A stretch of DNA of 64,000 nt from Frankia alni ACN14a (GTDB lineage: Bacteria > Actinomycetota > Actinomycetes > Frankiales > Frankiaceae), in NCBI RefSeq assembly GCF_000058485.1, contig NC_008278.1:6566962-6630961 (forward strand). The letters run 5' to 3'. Shown piece after piece: positions 16,387 to 25,246 of this stretch; within the stretch, counting starts at the first letter, position 1, and each line of letters opens with the position of its first letter. Under the pieces are notes generated by a model. The model worked only from the letters and a program-made list of their open reading frames with translations. It did not search any database and was not told where the DNA came from. A program made the position numbers and the translations under genes.

Positions 16387-17294
16387 AGCCCCTGCCGCGG
16401 CCGCCCGACCAGCCGACCGGCCGGCCTGCCACACCCGACCCGACGCCGCCGACGTCCAGCACCTCCTGACCACCCACCTGGCCAGCAGGTGGCGCGGGCG
16501 ATCGTGCTGCCCGGCTGGCGGCCCGCGCCCCGGCGGCAGCGGCGGTCAGCGCTCTTCCGGCCCGCCAGGCGGCCCTCCAGCGGGCCGGGCGCCGTCCTGG
16601 TCCGAGTCGCGCCCCCGCTCTCCGGCCGCGGCCCGCTCAGCGGCAGGGCCGCGTGTTTCGGCAGGCGCGCGCTCCCCCACAGGGGCCCGCTCGGCGGCGC
16701 GGGGCGCGCTTCTCGGGCGGGGAGACGCCCGGTCGTAACAGCCCGGTCGGGGCGGTCGCGGCGGTCGCCCTCGCGGCGCCGGCGCCGGTCGCGGCGGTCC
16801 CGGTCGCGGTCGCGGTCGGCCGCGTCCAGCTCGGCGAGCAGGGCGCGCAGCTCCGAGCGCAGGAAGTCGCGGGTGGCCAGCTCGCCGATGGTGATGCGCA
16901 CGGCGGCCAGCTCCCGGGCCAGGTACTCGGTGTCGTCGCGGGTGCGGACCGACTGCTCCCGGTCCTGGGCGAGGTTCGCCCGGTCCCGGTCGTCCTGGCG
17001 GTTCTGCGCCAGCAGGATGAGCGGCGCTGCATACGCGGCCTGCAGCGACAGCACCAGCGTCAGGAAGATGAACGGGAACTCGTCGAACCGCGCGGAGCCG
17101 GGGACGAAGACGTTGTACGCGACCCACACCACGATGACGATGCTCTGGGCGACGAGGTAGCGCGCCGTCCCGATGAACCGGGCCACGCGTTCGGCGATCC
17201 GGCCGAACGCGTCCGGCTCGTAGGCGGGCCGCAGCGACGCGCGCCGCGACGGCCGCGGCTGGTCCAGGCGCGCGCCGCGCTGCCGCCCTCTCAC
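16383..17294 (-). CDS. DUF1003 membrane protein
   Basis: The 303-residue protein has two transmembrane segments at about residues 47-62 (YLVAQSIVIVVWVAYNVF) and 72-98 (FIFLTLVLSLQAAYAAPLILL), followed by AQNRQDDRDRANLAQDRE, the DUF1003 signature. The function is unknown; in actinobacteria the family sits beside MgtE-like and CorA genes. A long Arg/Pro/Gly-rich C-terminus after residue 165 is low complexity. The GTG start overlaps the stop of the MgtE_N-CBS gene by 4 nt (17291-17294), so the two are one operon. Confidence 0.87.
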   Translation of the reverse strand: MRGRQRGARLDQPRPSRRASLRPAYEPDAFGRIAERVARFIGTARYLVAQSIVIVVWVAYNVFVPGSARFDEFPFIFLTLVLSLQAAYAAPLILLAQNRQDDRDRANLAQDREQSVRTRDDTEYLARELAAVRITIGELATRDFLRSELRALLAELDAADRDRDRDRRDRRRRREGDRRDRPDRAVTTGRLPAREARPAPPSGPLWGSARLPKHAALPLSGPRPESGGATRTRTAPGPLEGRLAGRKSADRRCRRGAGRQPGSTIARATCWPGGWSGGAGRRRRRVGCGRPAGRLVGRPRQGL

Positions 17295-18643
17295 GAAACC
17301 GCCGGCGGGCTGGCGCCCACCCCACCCAGGGAGCCGGGTTCCCCACCGCCCGGGGGCGGGGCGAACAGACCCGGCGTCGTGTGGGTGTCGACGTCGGACT
17401 CGAGCTGGCGCTCGCGCCAGTCGGCCGGCAGCAGGTGGTCGAGGACGTCGTCGACGGTGACCACGCCGACGAGCCGTCCGCCGCGGTCGAGCACCGGCGC
17501 GGCGACCAGGTTGTACGACGCCAGCAGCCGGGTGACCTCGGCGAGCGGCGTCTCCGGCCGCAGCGACGCCATGTCCACGTCGATCACGCCGCCGACCAGG
17601 GTGGACGGCGGCTCCCGCAGCAGCCGCTGGAAGTGCGCGAGGCCCAGGTAGCGGCCGGTGGGGGTCTCATACGGCGGGCGGACCACGTAGACCTGCGCGG
17701 CCAGTGCCGGGGACAGCTCCGGCTCGCGGATGCGGGCGAGCGCCTCGGCCACCGTCGCGTTCGGGGCGAGCACGACCGGCTCACTGGTCATGATCCCGCC
17801 GGCGGTGTCGTCGGCGTAGCGCAGCAGGCGGCGCACGTCGGCGGCCTCGTCCGGCTCCATCAGCCGCAGCAGCCGCTCGGCGTCCTCGGCGGGCAGCTCA
17901 CCGAGCAGGTCCGCCGCGTCGTCGGGGCCCATCGCCTCCAGCACGTCCGCGGCGCGTTCCTCGGCGAGCCCGCCGAGGAGCTCCACCTGCTCGTCCTCGG
18001 GCAGTTCCTCCAGGACGTCGGCGAGCCGTTCGTCGTCGAGGGCCGCGGCGACCTCGGCACGCCGCTTGTCGGACAGGTCGTGCAGCAGCGTCGCGAGGTC
18101 GGCGGGGCGCAGCTTCTCGAACGCGGCCAGCAGGTTCGCCGCGCCCTGGCCCCCCTCGGCCAGCGACAGGCCGGTCACCTCGTCCCAGGCCACGGTGCGC
18201 ACCTCGCCGCGCCGCCCCCGCCCGGTGCGGACCGCCACCTGGTCGAGCACCCAGTCCCCGCCGCGGATCGGCTCGATCGCGGCGTCGACGACGGTGACCT
18301 CGGTGCCCGACGACAGCAGCGTGGCGCGGCGGTCGAGCAGCTCGCCGAGGACCCGGGTCTCGTTCGGCCGTTGTTGGAAGCGCCGCCAGCTCAGCCGGGC
18401 CGAGGAGAGCACGACCGCGCCGGACTCGACGCCGGTGACCCGCCCGATCGGCACGAAGATCGGGCGGCGCTGGACCTCGACGGCGAGGCCCAGCACGCGC
18501 GGCGGCTCGTGGCCGAGGCGCAGCGTGACGATGATGTCGTGGACCCGGCCGACCTGGTCGCCGTTGGGGTCGAGGACCAGCAGGCCGGCCAGGCGGCGGC
18601 AGTACACCCGGGACTGGGTGGGGCGCGTGGGCATCGTGGTCAC
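17291..18643 (-). CDS. PRC-barrel / MgtE_N / CBS-domain protein (no membrane channel)
   Basis: The 450-residue soluble protein has an N-terminal PRC-barrel-like segment (LLVLDPNGDQVGRVHDI), an MgtE_N superhelix at about residues 165-270 (repeats such as LADVLEELPEDEQVELL and DAADLLGELPAEDAERLL) and a CBS pair at about 285-420 ending GVVTVDDVLDHLLP. This is the magnesium-sensing half of MgtE without its transmembrane channel. I infer that it senses Mg2+ and acts with the overlapping DUF1003 membrane protein. Starts GTG 18643 and ATG 18634 differ by three codons. Confidence 0.9.
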   Translation of the reverse strand: MTTMPTRPTQSRVYCRRLAGLLVLDPNGDQVGRVHDIIVTLRLGHEPPRVLGLAVEVQRRPIFVPIGRVTGVESGAVVLSSARLSWRRFQQRPNETRVLGELLDRRATLLSSGTEVTVVDAAIEPIRGGDWVLDQVAVRTGRGRRGEVRTVAWDEVTGLSLAEGGQGAANLLAAFEKLRPADLATLLHDLSDKRRAEVAAALDDERLADVLEELPEDEQVELLGGLAEERAADVLEAMGPDDAADLLGELPAEDAERLLRLMEPDEAADVRRLLRYADDTAGGIMTSEPVVLAPNATVAEALARIREPELSPALAAQVYVVRPPYETPTGRYLGLAHFQRLLREPPSTLVGGVIDVDMASLRPETPLAEVTRLLASYNLVAAPVLDRGGRLVGVVTVDDVLDHLLPADWRERQLESDVDTHTTPGLFAPPPGGGEPGSLGGVGASPPAVS

Positions 18644-18960
18644 TGACCGTTCCCGGCATGGGCGGACATACCGCCGCGGGCCGGCGCCGCAGTCCTGTTC
18701 ACGGCCGGAGGCTACCCGCGCGGGCACGTCCCGCAACCCCGACCCCGGCATACCCGCCCGCCTGGGCATTCTCGGGGCCGGTGCGGCCGTCCGGGCGCGG
18801 CCGCGGGCACCGGCCGCGTCGCGGACGTCGCCGTTGGTCGTCGATGATCGAAGGAGACGCAGGCGGCCACAGGTCGGCACAGGTCGGCCGGGAGTTGCTC
18901 ACCGAACGGATCGATCCGGGGATCCGGAACCGAGAGCGAGCACGATGGGTAACGAGTCGA

Positions 18961-18966
18961 TAGCAT
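18961..18966 (+). promoter_or_regulatory. -10 box TAGCAT, leaderless citE-like transcript
   Basis: TAGCAT ends 7 nt before the ATG at 18974, with no ribosome site. The spacing is diagnostic of leaderless transcripts in actinobacteria. Confidence 0.6.
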
Positions 18967-18973
18967 AGAGATC

Positions 18974-19933
18974 ATGCCGCAGCGTTCCCGCCGATCGTGT
19001 CTGGCCGTCCCCGGATCCTCGACGAAGATGCTCGGCAAGGCTCAGGGCCTGCCCGCCGACCAGGTGTTCTGCGATCTGGAGGACTCGGTCGCGCCCGGCG
19101 CGAAGGAGGCCGCCCGGGCGAACGTGGTCGCCGCGCTCAACGAGGGCGACTGGGCGGGCCGGACCCGGGTCGTCCGGGTCAACGATCTGACGACCCGCTG
19201 GACGTACCGCGACGTCATCGAGGTCGTCGAGGGCGCCGGGGCGAACCTGGACTGCGTCATGCTGCCGAAGGTGCAGTCGGCCGCCCAGGTGGCCTGGCTG
19301 GACCTGCTGCTCACCCAGATCGAGAAGGTGCTGGGGTTCGAGGTCGGCCGGATCGGGATCGAGGCGCAGATCGAGACGGCGCTCGGCCTGTCGAACGTGC
19401 GCGAGATCGCCTTTGCCAGCCCCCGGATCGAGACCGTCATCTTCGGCCCGGCCGACTTCATGGCCTCGATCAACATGCCGTCGCTCACCGTCGGCGCGCT
19501 CAGCCCGAACTATCCGGGCGACCCCTTCCATTATGTGCTGTTCAAGATTCTCGAGACGGCCCGCGCCCGCGGGGTGCAGGCGATCGACGGCCCCTTCCTC
19601 CAGATCCGCGACACCGCGGGATTCCGGGCGACCGCCGCCCGCTCGGCCGCGCTCGGCTTCGACGGGAAATGGGTGCTGCATCCCGGCCAGATCGAGGCGG
19701 CCAACGAGATCTACGCGCCGCGCCAGGACGACTACGACCACGCCGAGCTGATCCTCGACGCCTATGCCTGGCACACCTCCGCCGAGGGCGGACTGACCGG
19801 CGCGGTGATGCTCGGCGACGAGATGATCGACGAGGCCAGCCGCAAGATGGCCGAGGTCGTCGCCGGCAAGGGCCGCGCTGCGGGGCTCGCCCGCACGCGG
19901 AAGTTCGAGCCGCCGGTCGGCGTCGGGCGCTAG
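18974..19933 (+). CDS. HpcH/HpaI-CitE family CoA-ester lyase
   Basis: The 319-residue TIM-barrel lyase has an N-terminal SCLAVPGSSTKML, FCDLEDSVAP near residue 35, GIEAQIETALG near residue 122 (Glu metal ligand), and IFGPADF near residue 155 (Asp ligand), followed by GKWVLHPGQI. The family cleaves beta-hydroxyacyl-CoA (malyl-, citramalyl- or HMG-type). It resembles M. tuberculosis Rv2498c, which I recall beside a MaoC and FadE19; here an acyl-CoA dehydrogenase follows by 33 nt and a MaoC gene lies 5 kb on. Branched-chain acid catabolism is a reasonable inference. Confidence 0.88.
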   Translation: MPQRSRRSCLAVPGSSTKMLGKAQGLPADQVFCDLEDSVAPGAKEAARANVVAALNEGDWAGRTRVVRVNDLTTRWTYRDVIEVVEGAGANLDCVMLPKVQSAAQVAWLDLLLTQIEKVLGFEVGRIGIEAQIETALGLSNVREIAFASPRIETVIFGPADFMASINMPSLTVGALSPNYPGDPFHYVLFKILETARARGVQAIDGPFLQIRDTAGFRATAARSAALGFDGKWVLHPGQIEAANEIYAPRQDDYDHAELILDAYAWHTSAEGGLTGAVMLGDEMIDEASRKMAEVVAGKGRAAGLARTRKFEPPVGVGR

Positions 19934-19966
19934 CCGGCCGCGCCGGCCGCAGGAGGGGGACGACCG

Positions 19967-21208
19967 ATGAGCAGGATCGCGCAGACCGACGACCTGACCG
20001 ACGTGCAGCGCGACATCCTCGCGGCGGTGCGCACGTTCGTCGACAAGGAGATCCTTCCGTTCGCCACGCAGCTCGAACACGCCGATGAATACCCGGAATC
20101 CATCGTCGAGTCGATGAAGGAGATGGGGCTGTTCGGGATCACCATTCCCGAGCAGTACGGCGGGCTGGGCGAGTCGCTGCTCACCTACGCGCTGGTCGTG
20201 GAGGAGATCGCCCGGGGCTGGATGAGCGTCGCCGGGGTCGTCAACACCCATTTCATCGTCGCCTACCTGATCGGCCGGCATGGCAGCGCCGAGCAGCGCA
20301 GCCGGCTGCTGCCGCGGATGGCCACCGGCGAACTGCGCGGCGCGTTCTCGATGAGCGAACCCGGCTGCGGTTCGGACGTCGCGGCGATCACCAGCCGGGC
20401 CGACCGGAAGGCCGGTGGCGGCCGGAACGGCGAGGGCGAGGGCGATGGCGATGGCGACGTCTACGTGCTCAACGGGCAGAAGATGTGGCTGACCAACGGC
20501 GCGCGAGCCGGAATCGTCGCCACCCTGGTGAAGACCGACGAGGGCGCCGAATCGGTCTACCGGAACATGACGACCTTCCTGCTGGAGAAGGAACCGGGCT
20601 TCGGCACCCACGGCGGGATCACCATTCCCGGCAGCATCGACAAGCTCGGCTACAAGGGCATCGAGACGACCGAGATGATCCTCACCGACCACCGGGTGCC
20701 GGCCGCGTCGATCCTCGGCGGCGACGACGGCCGCGGCCAGGGCTTTTACCAGATGATGGACGGTGTCGAGGTGGGCCGGGTCAACGTCGCCGCCCGGGCC
20801 TGCGGCATCATGATCCGCGCCTTCGAGCTCGCCATCGCCTACGCGCAGACCCGGCGGGCCTTCGGCCGGCCGATCGCCGAACACCAGGCCATCGCCTTCA
20901 AGCTCGCCGAGATGGCGACCAAGGTCGAGGCCGGTCACCTGATGATGGTCAGCGCCGCCCGCAAGAAGGACTCGGGGCAGCGCAACGACGTCGAGGCCGG
21001 AATGGCCAAGTACCTCGCCAGCGAGTACTGCCACGAGGTGACGACGGAGGCGTTCCGCATCCACGGCGGCTACGGCTACTCGAAGGAGTACGAGATCGAG
21101 CGCCTCTACCGTGAGGCGCCGTTCATGCTCATCGGCGAGGGCACCTCCGAGATCCAGAAAAGGATCATCAGCCGGGCCCTGCTGCGGGAGTACGAAACGG
21201 CCCGCTGA
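19967..21208 (+). CDS. Acyl-CoA dehydrogenase
   Basis: The 413-residue flavoprotein shows the family order: an N-terminal helical domain (PFATQLEHADEYPESIVE), FSMSEPGCGSDVA near residue 127, MWLTNGARA near residue 173, the RRAFGRPIAEHQAIAFKLAEM segment in the C-terminal helical domain, and ATTEAFRIHGG-like and GTSEIQKRIISR motifs near the end. The catalytic Glu probably lies in the segment EYEIERLYREAP. A Gly/Asp/Glu insertion (GEGEGDGDGD) sits in a loop near residue 152. The start is ATG with AGGAGGGG 8 nt upstream. It is probably cotranscribed with the CitE-like lyase. Confidence 0.94.
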   Translation: MSRIAQTDDLTDVQRDILAAVRTFVDKEILPFATQLEHADEYPESIVESMKEMGLFGITIPEQYGGLGESLLTYALVVEEIARGWMSVAGVVNTHFIVAYLIGRHGSAEQRSRLLPRMATGELRGAFSMSEPGCGSDVAAITSRADRKAGGGRNGEGEGDGDGDVYVLNGQKMWLTNGARAGIVATLVKTDEGAESVYRNMTTFLLEKEPGFGTHGGITIPGSIDKLGYKGIETTEMILTDHRVPAASILGGDDGRGQGFYQMMDGVEVGRVNVAARACGIMIRAFELAIAYAQTRRAFGRPIAEHQAIAFKLAEMATKVEAGHLMMVSAARKKDSGQRNDVEAGMAKYLASEYCHEVTTEAFRIHGGYGYSKEYEIERLYREAPFMLIGEGTSEIQKRIISRALLREYETAR

Positions 21209-21344
21209 CCCGCCAGGGCCGGACGCGAACGCGGGCGCCGACCGCGCCGGCCGCGCGGTCCGACATGCGTAGTCTGCTCCTGACCGACCATCCGGGACAT
21301 CCGGCCAGCCGGGACGACCGGCCAGCCGGGACAGGAGCACGCTG

Positions 21345-22286
21345 ATGCAGGTTGGGTTCGTCGGCCTCGGCACCATGGGCTTCCCCATGGCCGGCCATCT
21401 CGCCCGCGCCGGTTTCGACACCGTCGTGTACAACCGCACGGAGACGACCGCGGCGCGCTGGTCGGCCGTGCAACGGGGCCGGGTCGCGGCGACGCCGGCG
21501 CAGGCCGCCGCCGGATCCGATGTGGTCTGCGTCTGCGTCGGGGCCGACGACGACGTCCGCTCGGTGCTGCTGGGGCCGGACGGCGCGCTCGGCGCGCTGG
21601 CGCCGGGGGCGACGATCGTCGACCACACGACGACGTCGGCGGAGCTGGCCGTCGAGATCGCCGCGCGGGCGGCGGAGGTGGGAGTCGGCTTCGTCGACGC
21701 GCCGGTGTCCGGCGGGCAGGCCGGTGCCGAGGCGGGGCGCCTGAGCGTCATGTGCGGCGGCGAGGTGGACACGGTGGAACGGGTCCGGCCGGTGCTGGCC
21801 GCCTACGGCGCGACGATCACCCGCATCGGCCCGGTCGGCACCGGCCAGCTCACGAAGATGGTCAACCAGATCCTGGTGGCCGGGGCGATCGAGGGCGCGG
21901 CCGAGGCACTCAACTTCGCGGCCGCCGCCGGTCTGGACCTGGACCAGGTGCTTCCCGCCGTGTCGGGCGGCGCCGCGAGCTCCTGGTACCTGACCAACCG
22001 CGCCGCCACCATGATCCGCGACGAGTTCGACTTCGGCTTCGCCGTCGACTGGATGCGCAAGGATCTGCGGATCTGCCTGGCGGAGGCGGCCCGCCGGGGC
22101 GTGCCGGTGCCGCTGACCGAGCTCGCCGAGGGCGATCTCGCCGCCTCCCAGGCGCGCGGCGACGGTCAGCTCGACGCCACCGCCGTCATCCGCCTGCGCC
22201 GCCTCGCCACCGCCCAGCCCGCCACCACCGCCCAGCCCTCCGCCACCGCCCAGCCCGCCGACGACACCCGGCCCGCCGATGCCTGA
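21345..22286 (+). CDS. 3-hydroxyisobutyrate dehydrogenase-family protein
   Basis: The 313-residue beta-hydroxyacid dehydrogenase has the Rossmann motif VGFVGLGTMGFPMAGHL at the N-terminus, FVDAPVSGGQAGAEAG near residue 115 (substrate-site Ser/Gly), and the catalytic Lys in GTGQLTKMVNQIL near residue 170. The family reduces or oxidises 3-hydroxyisobutyrate, tartronate semialdehyde or glyoxylate-type substrates. The context with a CoA lyase and acyl-CoA dehydrogenase favours valine-type catabolism. A Thr/Ala/Gln/Pro repeat tail follows residue 285. The ATG has AGGAGC 6 nt upstream. Confidence 0.9.
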   Translation: MQVGFVGLGTMGFPMAGHLARAGFDTVVYNRTETTAARWSAVQRGRVAATPAQAAAGSDVVCVCVGADDDVRSVLLGPDGALGALAPGATIVDHTTTSAELAVEIAARAAEVGVGFVDAPVSGGQAGAEAGRLSVMCGGEVDTVERVRPVLAAYGATITRIGPVGTGQLTKMVNQILVAGAIEGAAEALNFAAAAGLDLDQVLPAVSGGAASSWYLTNRAATMIRDEFDFGFAVDWMRKDLRICLAEAARRGVPVPLTELAEGDLAASQARGDGQLDATAVIRLRRLATAQPATTAQPSATAQPADDTRPADA

Positions 22287-22347
22287 CCCGCCAGCCGCCT
22301 GACCCGCCGACACCCGGACCGCGGGCGCCGGTCGGTGCCGACAGCCG

Positions 22348-23838
22348 TCAGAGGTACTGCTTCGACGGGTTGACCATCGCGCGGACGGTCTTGCCGTCGT
22401 GGAACTCGCCGATCGCGGTCATCGCCCAGCTCTGGCCGCCGGCCTCACGCTGTACCCGGCACATCACCAGTCCGGTGGACGGCTTGGACTCGGACAGGTC
22501 GAAGCGGACGAGCTCCTGGCCGGTGACGTCGTCGTAGAGCCGGCAGTAGGCATTGCGCACGTCGGTGAACGGCTGCCCCTGGAAGCTGTTCACCGTGAAG
22601 ATCAGCGTGGTGACGTTCGGGGGCAGGGCGGCAAGATCCACCTGGATCGTCTCGTCGTCGCCGTCGCCACGGCCGGTGAGGTTGTCGCCCGAGTGGCGCA
22701 CCGCGCCGCGCGCGCCCTTCTTGGACATGAACCACACCTTGTCGACGTCCTTGCCGCGCTCGTCGAACAGGATGCAGGACGCGTCGAGGTCGATCGACCG
22801 GCCGCGCTGCGCCGGATCCCAGCCCAGGCCCATCCGCACCCGGGTGAGCGGGGGCGCGCCGGTCTTCACCAGCGACACGCTCTGGCCCTTGGTCAGCGAC
22901 ACCCGGCCCTTGTCCAGGTTGACCCGGCCGCCGGGCTGACCGGGAGCCGGTGGCGGCGGCCCCCACTGCTGGCCGGCGGGCGGCGGGGGCGGACCCCACG
23001 GCTGACCGGTGGGCGCGGGCGGCGCGCCGGGCGGACCCCACTGCTGGCCGGGCGGCGGCGGGGCGCCCCACTGCGGCGCCGCGGGCGGCGGACCCCACTG
23101 CTGACCGGGCGGCGGCTGCTGACCGGGCGGCGGCTGTGGGGCGCCCCACTGCGGCGCCCCACCGGCCGGAGCCGGCGCGGGCGGGACGGGCGCAGGGCCC
23201 CACTGCTGGCCGCCGGGCGGCGGTGCGGGCGGGCCCCACTGCTGCCCGCCGGGCGTGGCCGGCTGCGGGCGGGGTGGGGCGGCCGGCGGCCGGGCCGCGG
23301 CCGGCGCCGCAGCGGCGGCCGGCGCGGGACCGGAGGTGCCGGGATCGTCGACGGCGATGCCGAAGTCGGTGGCGATGCCGGCGAGCCCGGAGGCGTAGCC
23401 CTGCCCGACCGCGCGGGCCTTCCACGCGCCGGCCCGGCGGTAGAGCTCGACCAGGATCAGCGCGGTCTCGGCACCGAGCCCGGCGGGATCGAACCGGACC
23501 AGCTCGGCGCCGCCGCGGGAGTCGCGCACCGAGATACCCAGCCCCCGCACGCCCGCGAAGGTCACCGGGCCGGAGCCGTCCAGGCTGCCCGTGACGACCA
23601 CCTTGTCGATGTCCGGCGGCACCGCTGCCAGGGTGAACTCCAGCGCCGCCGGTGGCAGCAGCCGCACCCCCGGGCCGGTCGGCTGGTTGAAGAACACGAA
23701 GTCGCCGTCGGTGCGCACCTTGCCGGCGGCCGTGACCAGAATCGCGGCGATGTCCAGCGAGATCGACGAGGCGATCTCCACCCGGACGTCGGTGGTGGGC
23801 AGCGGCGCGTTGCCGCCCTTCGTCAGCACCTGTCCCAT
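22348..23838 (-). CDS. Double TerD-domain protein with QWGPP-repeat linker
   Basis: The 496-residue protein holds two TerD-type calcium-binding domains: one at residues 1-165 (MGQVLTKGGNAPLP start, RVEIASSISLD) and one at about 305-496 (VSLTKGQSVSLVK start, MGLGWDPAQRG, LDASCILFD). TerD proteins take part in tellurite and envelope-stress responses and form membrane-associated complexes. A linker of about 140 residues is made of Pro/Gln/Gly/Trp repeats such as GQQWGPP. The ATG has GGAGGAG about 8 nt upstream. It converges on the dehydrogenase gene. Confidence 0.92.
   Translation of the reverse strand: MGQVLTKGGNAPLPTTDVRVEIASSISLDIAAILVTAAGKVRTDGDFVFFNQPTGPGVRLLPPAALEFTLAAVPPDIDKVVVTGSLDGSGPVTFAGVRGLGISVRDSRGGAELVRFDPAGLGAETALILVELYRRAGAWKARAVGQGYASGLAGIATDFGIAVDDPGTSGPAPAAAAAPAAARPPAAPPRPQPATPGGQQWGPPAPPPGGQQWGPAPVPPAPAPAGGAPQWGAPQPPPGQQPPPGQQWGPPPAAPQWGAPPPPGQQWGPPGAPPAPTGQPWGPPPPPAGQQWGPPPPAPGQPGGRVNLDKGRVSLTKGQSVSLVKTGAPPLTRVRMGLGWDPAQRGRSIDLDASCILFDERGKDVDKVWFMSKKGARGAVRHSGDNLTGRGDGDDETIQVDLAALPPNVTTLIFTVNSFQGQPFTDVRNAYCRLYDDVTGQELVRFDLSESKPSTGLVMCRVQREAGGQSWAMTAIGEFHDGKTVRAMVNPSKQYL
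22940..23290. repeat. Imperfect tandem repeat encoding the TerD linker
   Basis: GC-rich units of about 27-45 nt built on CCCCACTGCTGGCCGGGCGG recur about ten times. Each encodes one GQQWGPP-like unit of the linker between the TerD domains. Confidence 0.8.
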
Positions 23839-23935
23839 AGCCGCAGCTCCTCCAAGGTCGCACCACGTTGAACGCCCCTGCCCGGTGCGGAGGTTCCCGC
23901 AGGCCGACCGGCGGCACGGGCGCTCCCGCCGACCC

Positions 23936-23975
23936 TACGATCGAACGCATGCGAACTGCGGCACGGGTCCCGTGA
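23936..23975 (+). promoter_or_regulatory. -10 box and leaderless 8-codon uORF coupled to the SUFU gene
   Basis: TACGAT (23936-23941) ends 7 nt before ATG 23949, which opens an 8-codon ORF (MRTAARVP). Its TGA (23973-23975) overlaps the GTG (23972) of the next gene as GTGA. This is a compact arrangement for leaderless initiation followed by coupled re-initiation. Confidence 0.45.
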
Positions 23976-24580
23976 GCGACAGCGCCCTGAGTCGATCGGT
24001 CGAGGGGCACGTCACGGCGCTGTTCGGCCGGGACACCGGCCGCGCGTCGGTGACCTTCCTCGGTACGGAGCAGCTGGACGTGCTGCGGTTCGGTCCCGAC
24101 CGCGGCGGCGTCGTCCGGTACCTCACCCTCGGCATGTCCCGGGAGCCGATGACGGCGTCCGACTCCGCCGTGCGCGACCCCGCCGGACCGCGGGCCGAGC
24201 TCGTGCTGTCGCTGCGCGGCCACCGCGACAGCGTGCTGCGCCGGCTCGCCGTGCTGGCGGCCGTCCCCGCCGTCGAGGGCCGGCCCGTCGCCCCCGGCGC
24301 CGGCCTGGACCTCGGCGAGCCGCTGTGGGACGGCGCGCCGTTCACCGCGGTGCTCGTCGGCGAGCCCGGTGGCCTGATCCCCGACCTGCCGATCGCCGAC
24401 GCTCTGGACGACCCCGCGTTCGCCGCCGCCGCGCCCGTGCGGTTCCTGCCCGTCCTGCCGATGACCACGAACGAGGCGGCCTTCAAGCGGGTACACGGCC
24501 CCGAGGCGCTGCACCAGCGCTGGCTGGCCGCGGGCACCGACCTGCGCGACCCGAACCGCCGCGAGGTCGGCCTCGGCTGA
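23972..24580 (+). CDS. Suppressor-of-fused (SUFU) domain protein
   Basis: The 202-residue protein resembles bacterial SUFU-domain proteins: an N-terminal helix (SVEGHVTALFG), a central VRYLTLGMSREPM, ELVLSLRG, and a C-terminal PVLPMTTNEAAFKRVHG typical of the family. The role in bacteria is unclear; some members sit in toxin-immunity or TerD neighbourhoods. It is divergent from the double-TerD gene. The GTG start overlaps the stop of an 8-codon leaderless ORF. Confidence 0.8.
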   Translation: MSDSALSRSVEGHVTALFGRDTGRASVTFLGTEQLDVLRFGPDRGGVVRYLTLGMSREPMTASDSAVRDPAGPRAELVLSLRGHRDSVLRRLAVLAAVPAVEGRPVAPGAGLDLGEPLWDGAPFTAVLVGEPGGLIPDLPIADALDDPAFAAAAPVRFLPVLPMTTNEAAFKRVHGPEALHQRWLAAGTDLRDPNRREVGLG

Positions 24581-24675
24581 GGCGGACACCCGAGGCGGCG
24601 ACGCAGCGTTGCAGTTGGCTACCCTCTGCATTCAAGGGTGCGTGTGGCGCGCGCTGCGTCCGGAGGGGGTCTGTC

Positions 24676-25182
24676 ATGCGGTTCGGCCGCTGGTTCGAGG
24701 AGTTCGAGGTCGGGGACGTCTACCGGCACTGGCCGGGCAAGACGGTCACCGAGTCCGACGACCACCTGTTCTGCCTGCTGACGATGAACCACCATCCGCT
24801 GCACCTGGACAGCCACTACGCCGAGCGGACCACCCAGTTCAAGCGGAACGTGGTGGTCGGCAACTACGTGTACTCCCTGCTGCTGGGCATGTCGGTCCCG
24901 GACGTCTCCGGCAGGGCCATCGCGAACCTGGAGGTCGAGTCGCTGCGGCACGTCGCGCCGGTGTTCCACGGCGACACGATCTACGGCGAGTCCACCGTGC
25001 TCGACAAGGTCCCCTCCCGCAGCCGCGACGACCGGGGCGTCGTCACCGTGGAGACCCGGGGCAACAACCAGGACGGCACGCTGGTCTGCGTCTACCGGCG
25101 CAAGGTGCTGGTGGCGACGCGGGCCTACGGCGAGGCGCACGGCGGCGAGCAGCCCGGCCGCCCCGAGCCCGCCCGCACCTGA
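24676..25182 (+). CDS. MaoC-family hydratase-like protein
   Basis: The 168-residue hot-dog-fold protein has FEEFEVGDVYRHWPGKTVTESD, an N-terminal signature of MaoC dehydratases, then FCLLTMNHHPLHLDSHYA with the catalytic Asp/His region, and LEVESLRHVAPVFHGDTIYGE. These enzymes hydrate enoyl-CoA. The closest recalled context is the CitE/FadE/MaoC group of mycobacteria, so it may act with the lyase and dehydrogenase upstream, though two unrelated genes intervene. The start is ATG with CGGAGGGGG 6 nt upstream. Confidence 0.9.
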   Translation: MRFGRWFEEFEVGDVYRHWPGKTVTESDDHLFCLLTMNHHPLHLDSHYAERTTQFKRNVVVGNYVYSLLLGMSVPDVSGRAIANLEVESLRHVAPVFHGDTIYGESTVLDKVPSRSRDDRGVVTVETRGNNQDGTLVCVYRRKVLVATRAYGEAHGGEQPGRPEPART

Positions 25183-25246
25183 CCCGCGGGCCGGGTGCGG
25201 ATCCGGCCCTTCTCCGCTGGTCCCGACGCACTACTCTCATGACGTT

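Noticed and set aside
22348-23838. TerD/SUFU pair as a complete tellurite-resistance or defence island
   Set aside because: Other ter genes (terB, terC, terZ-type operons) are absent, so only the individual proteins are called.
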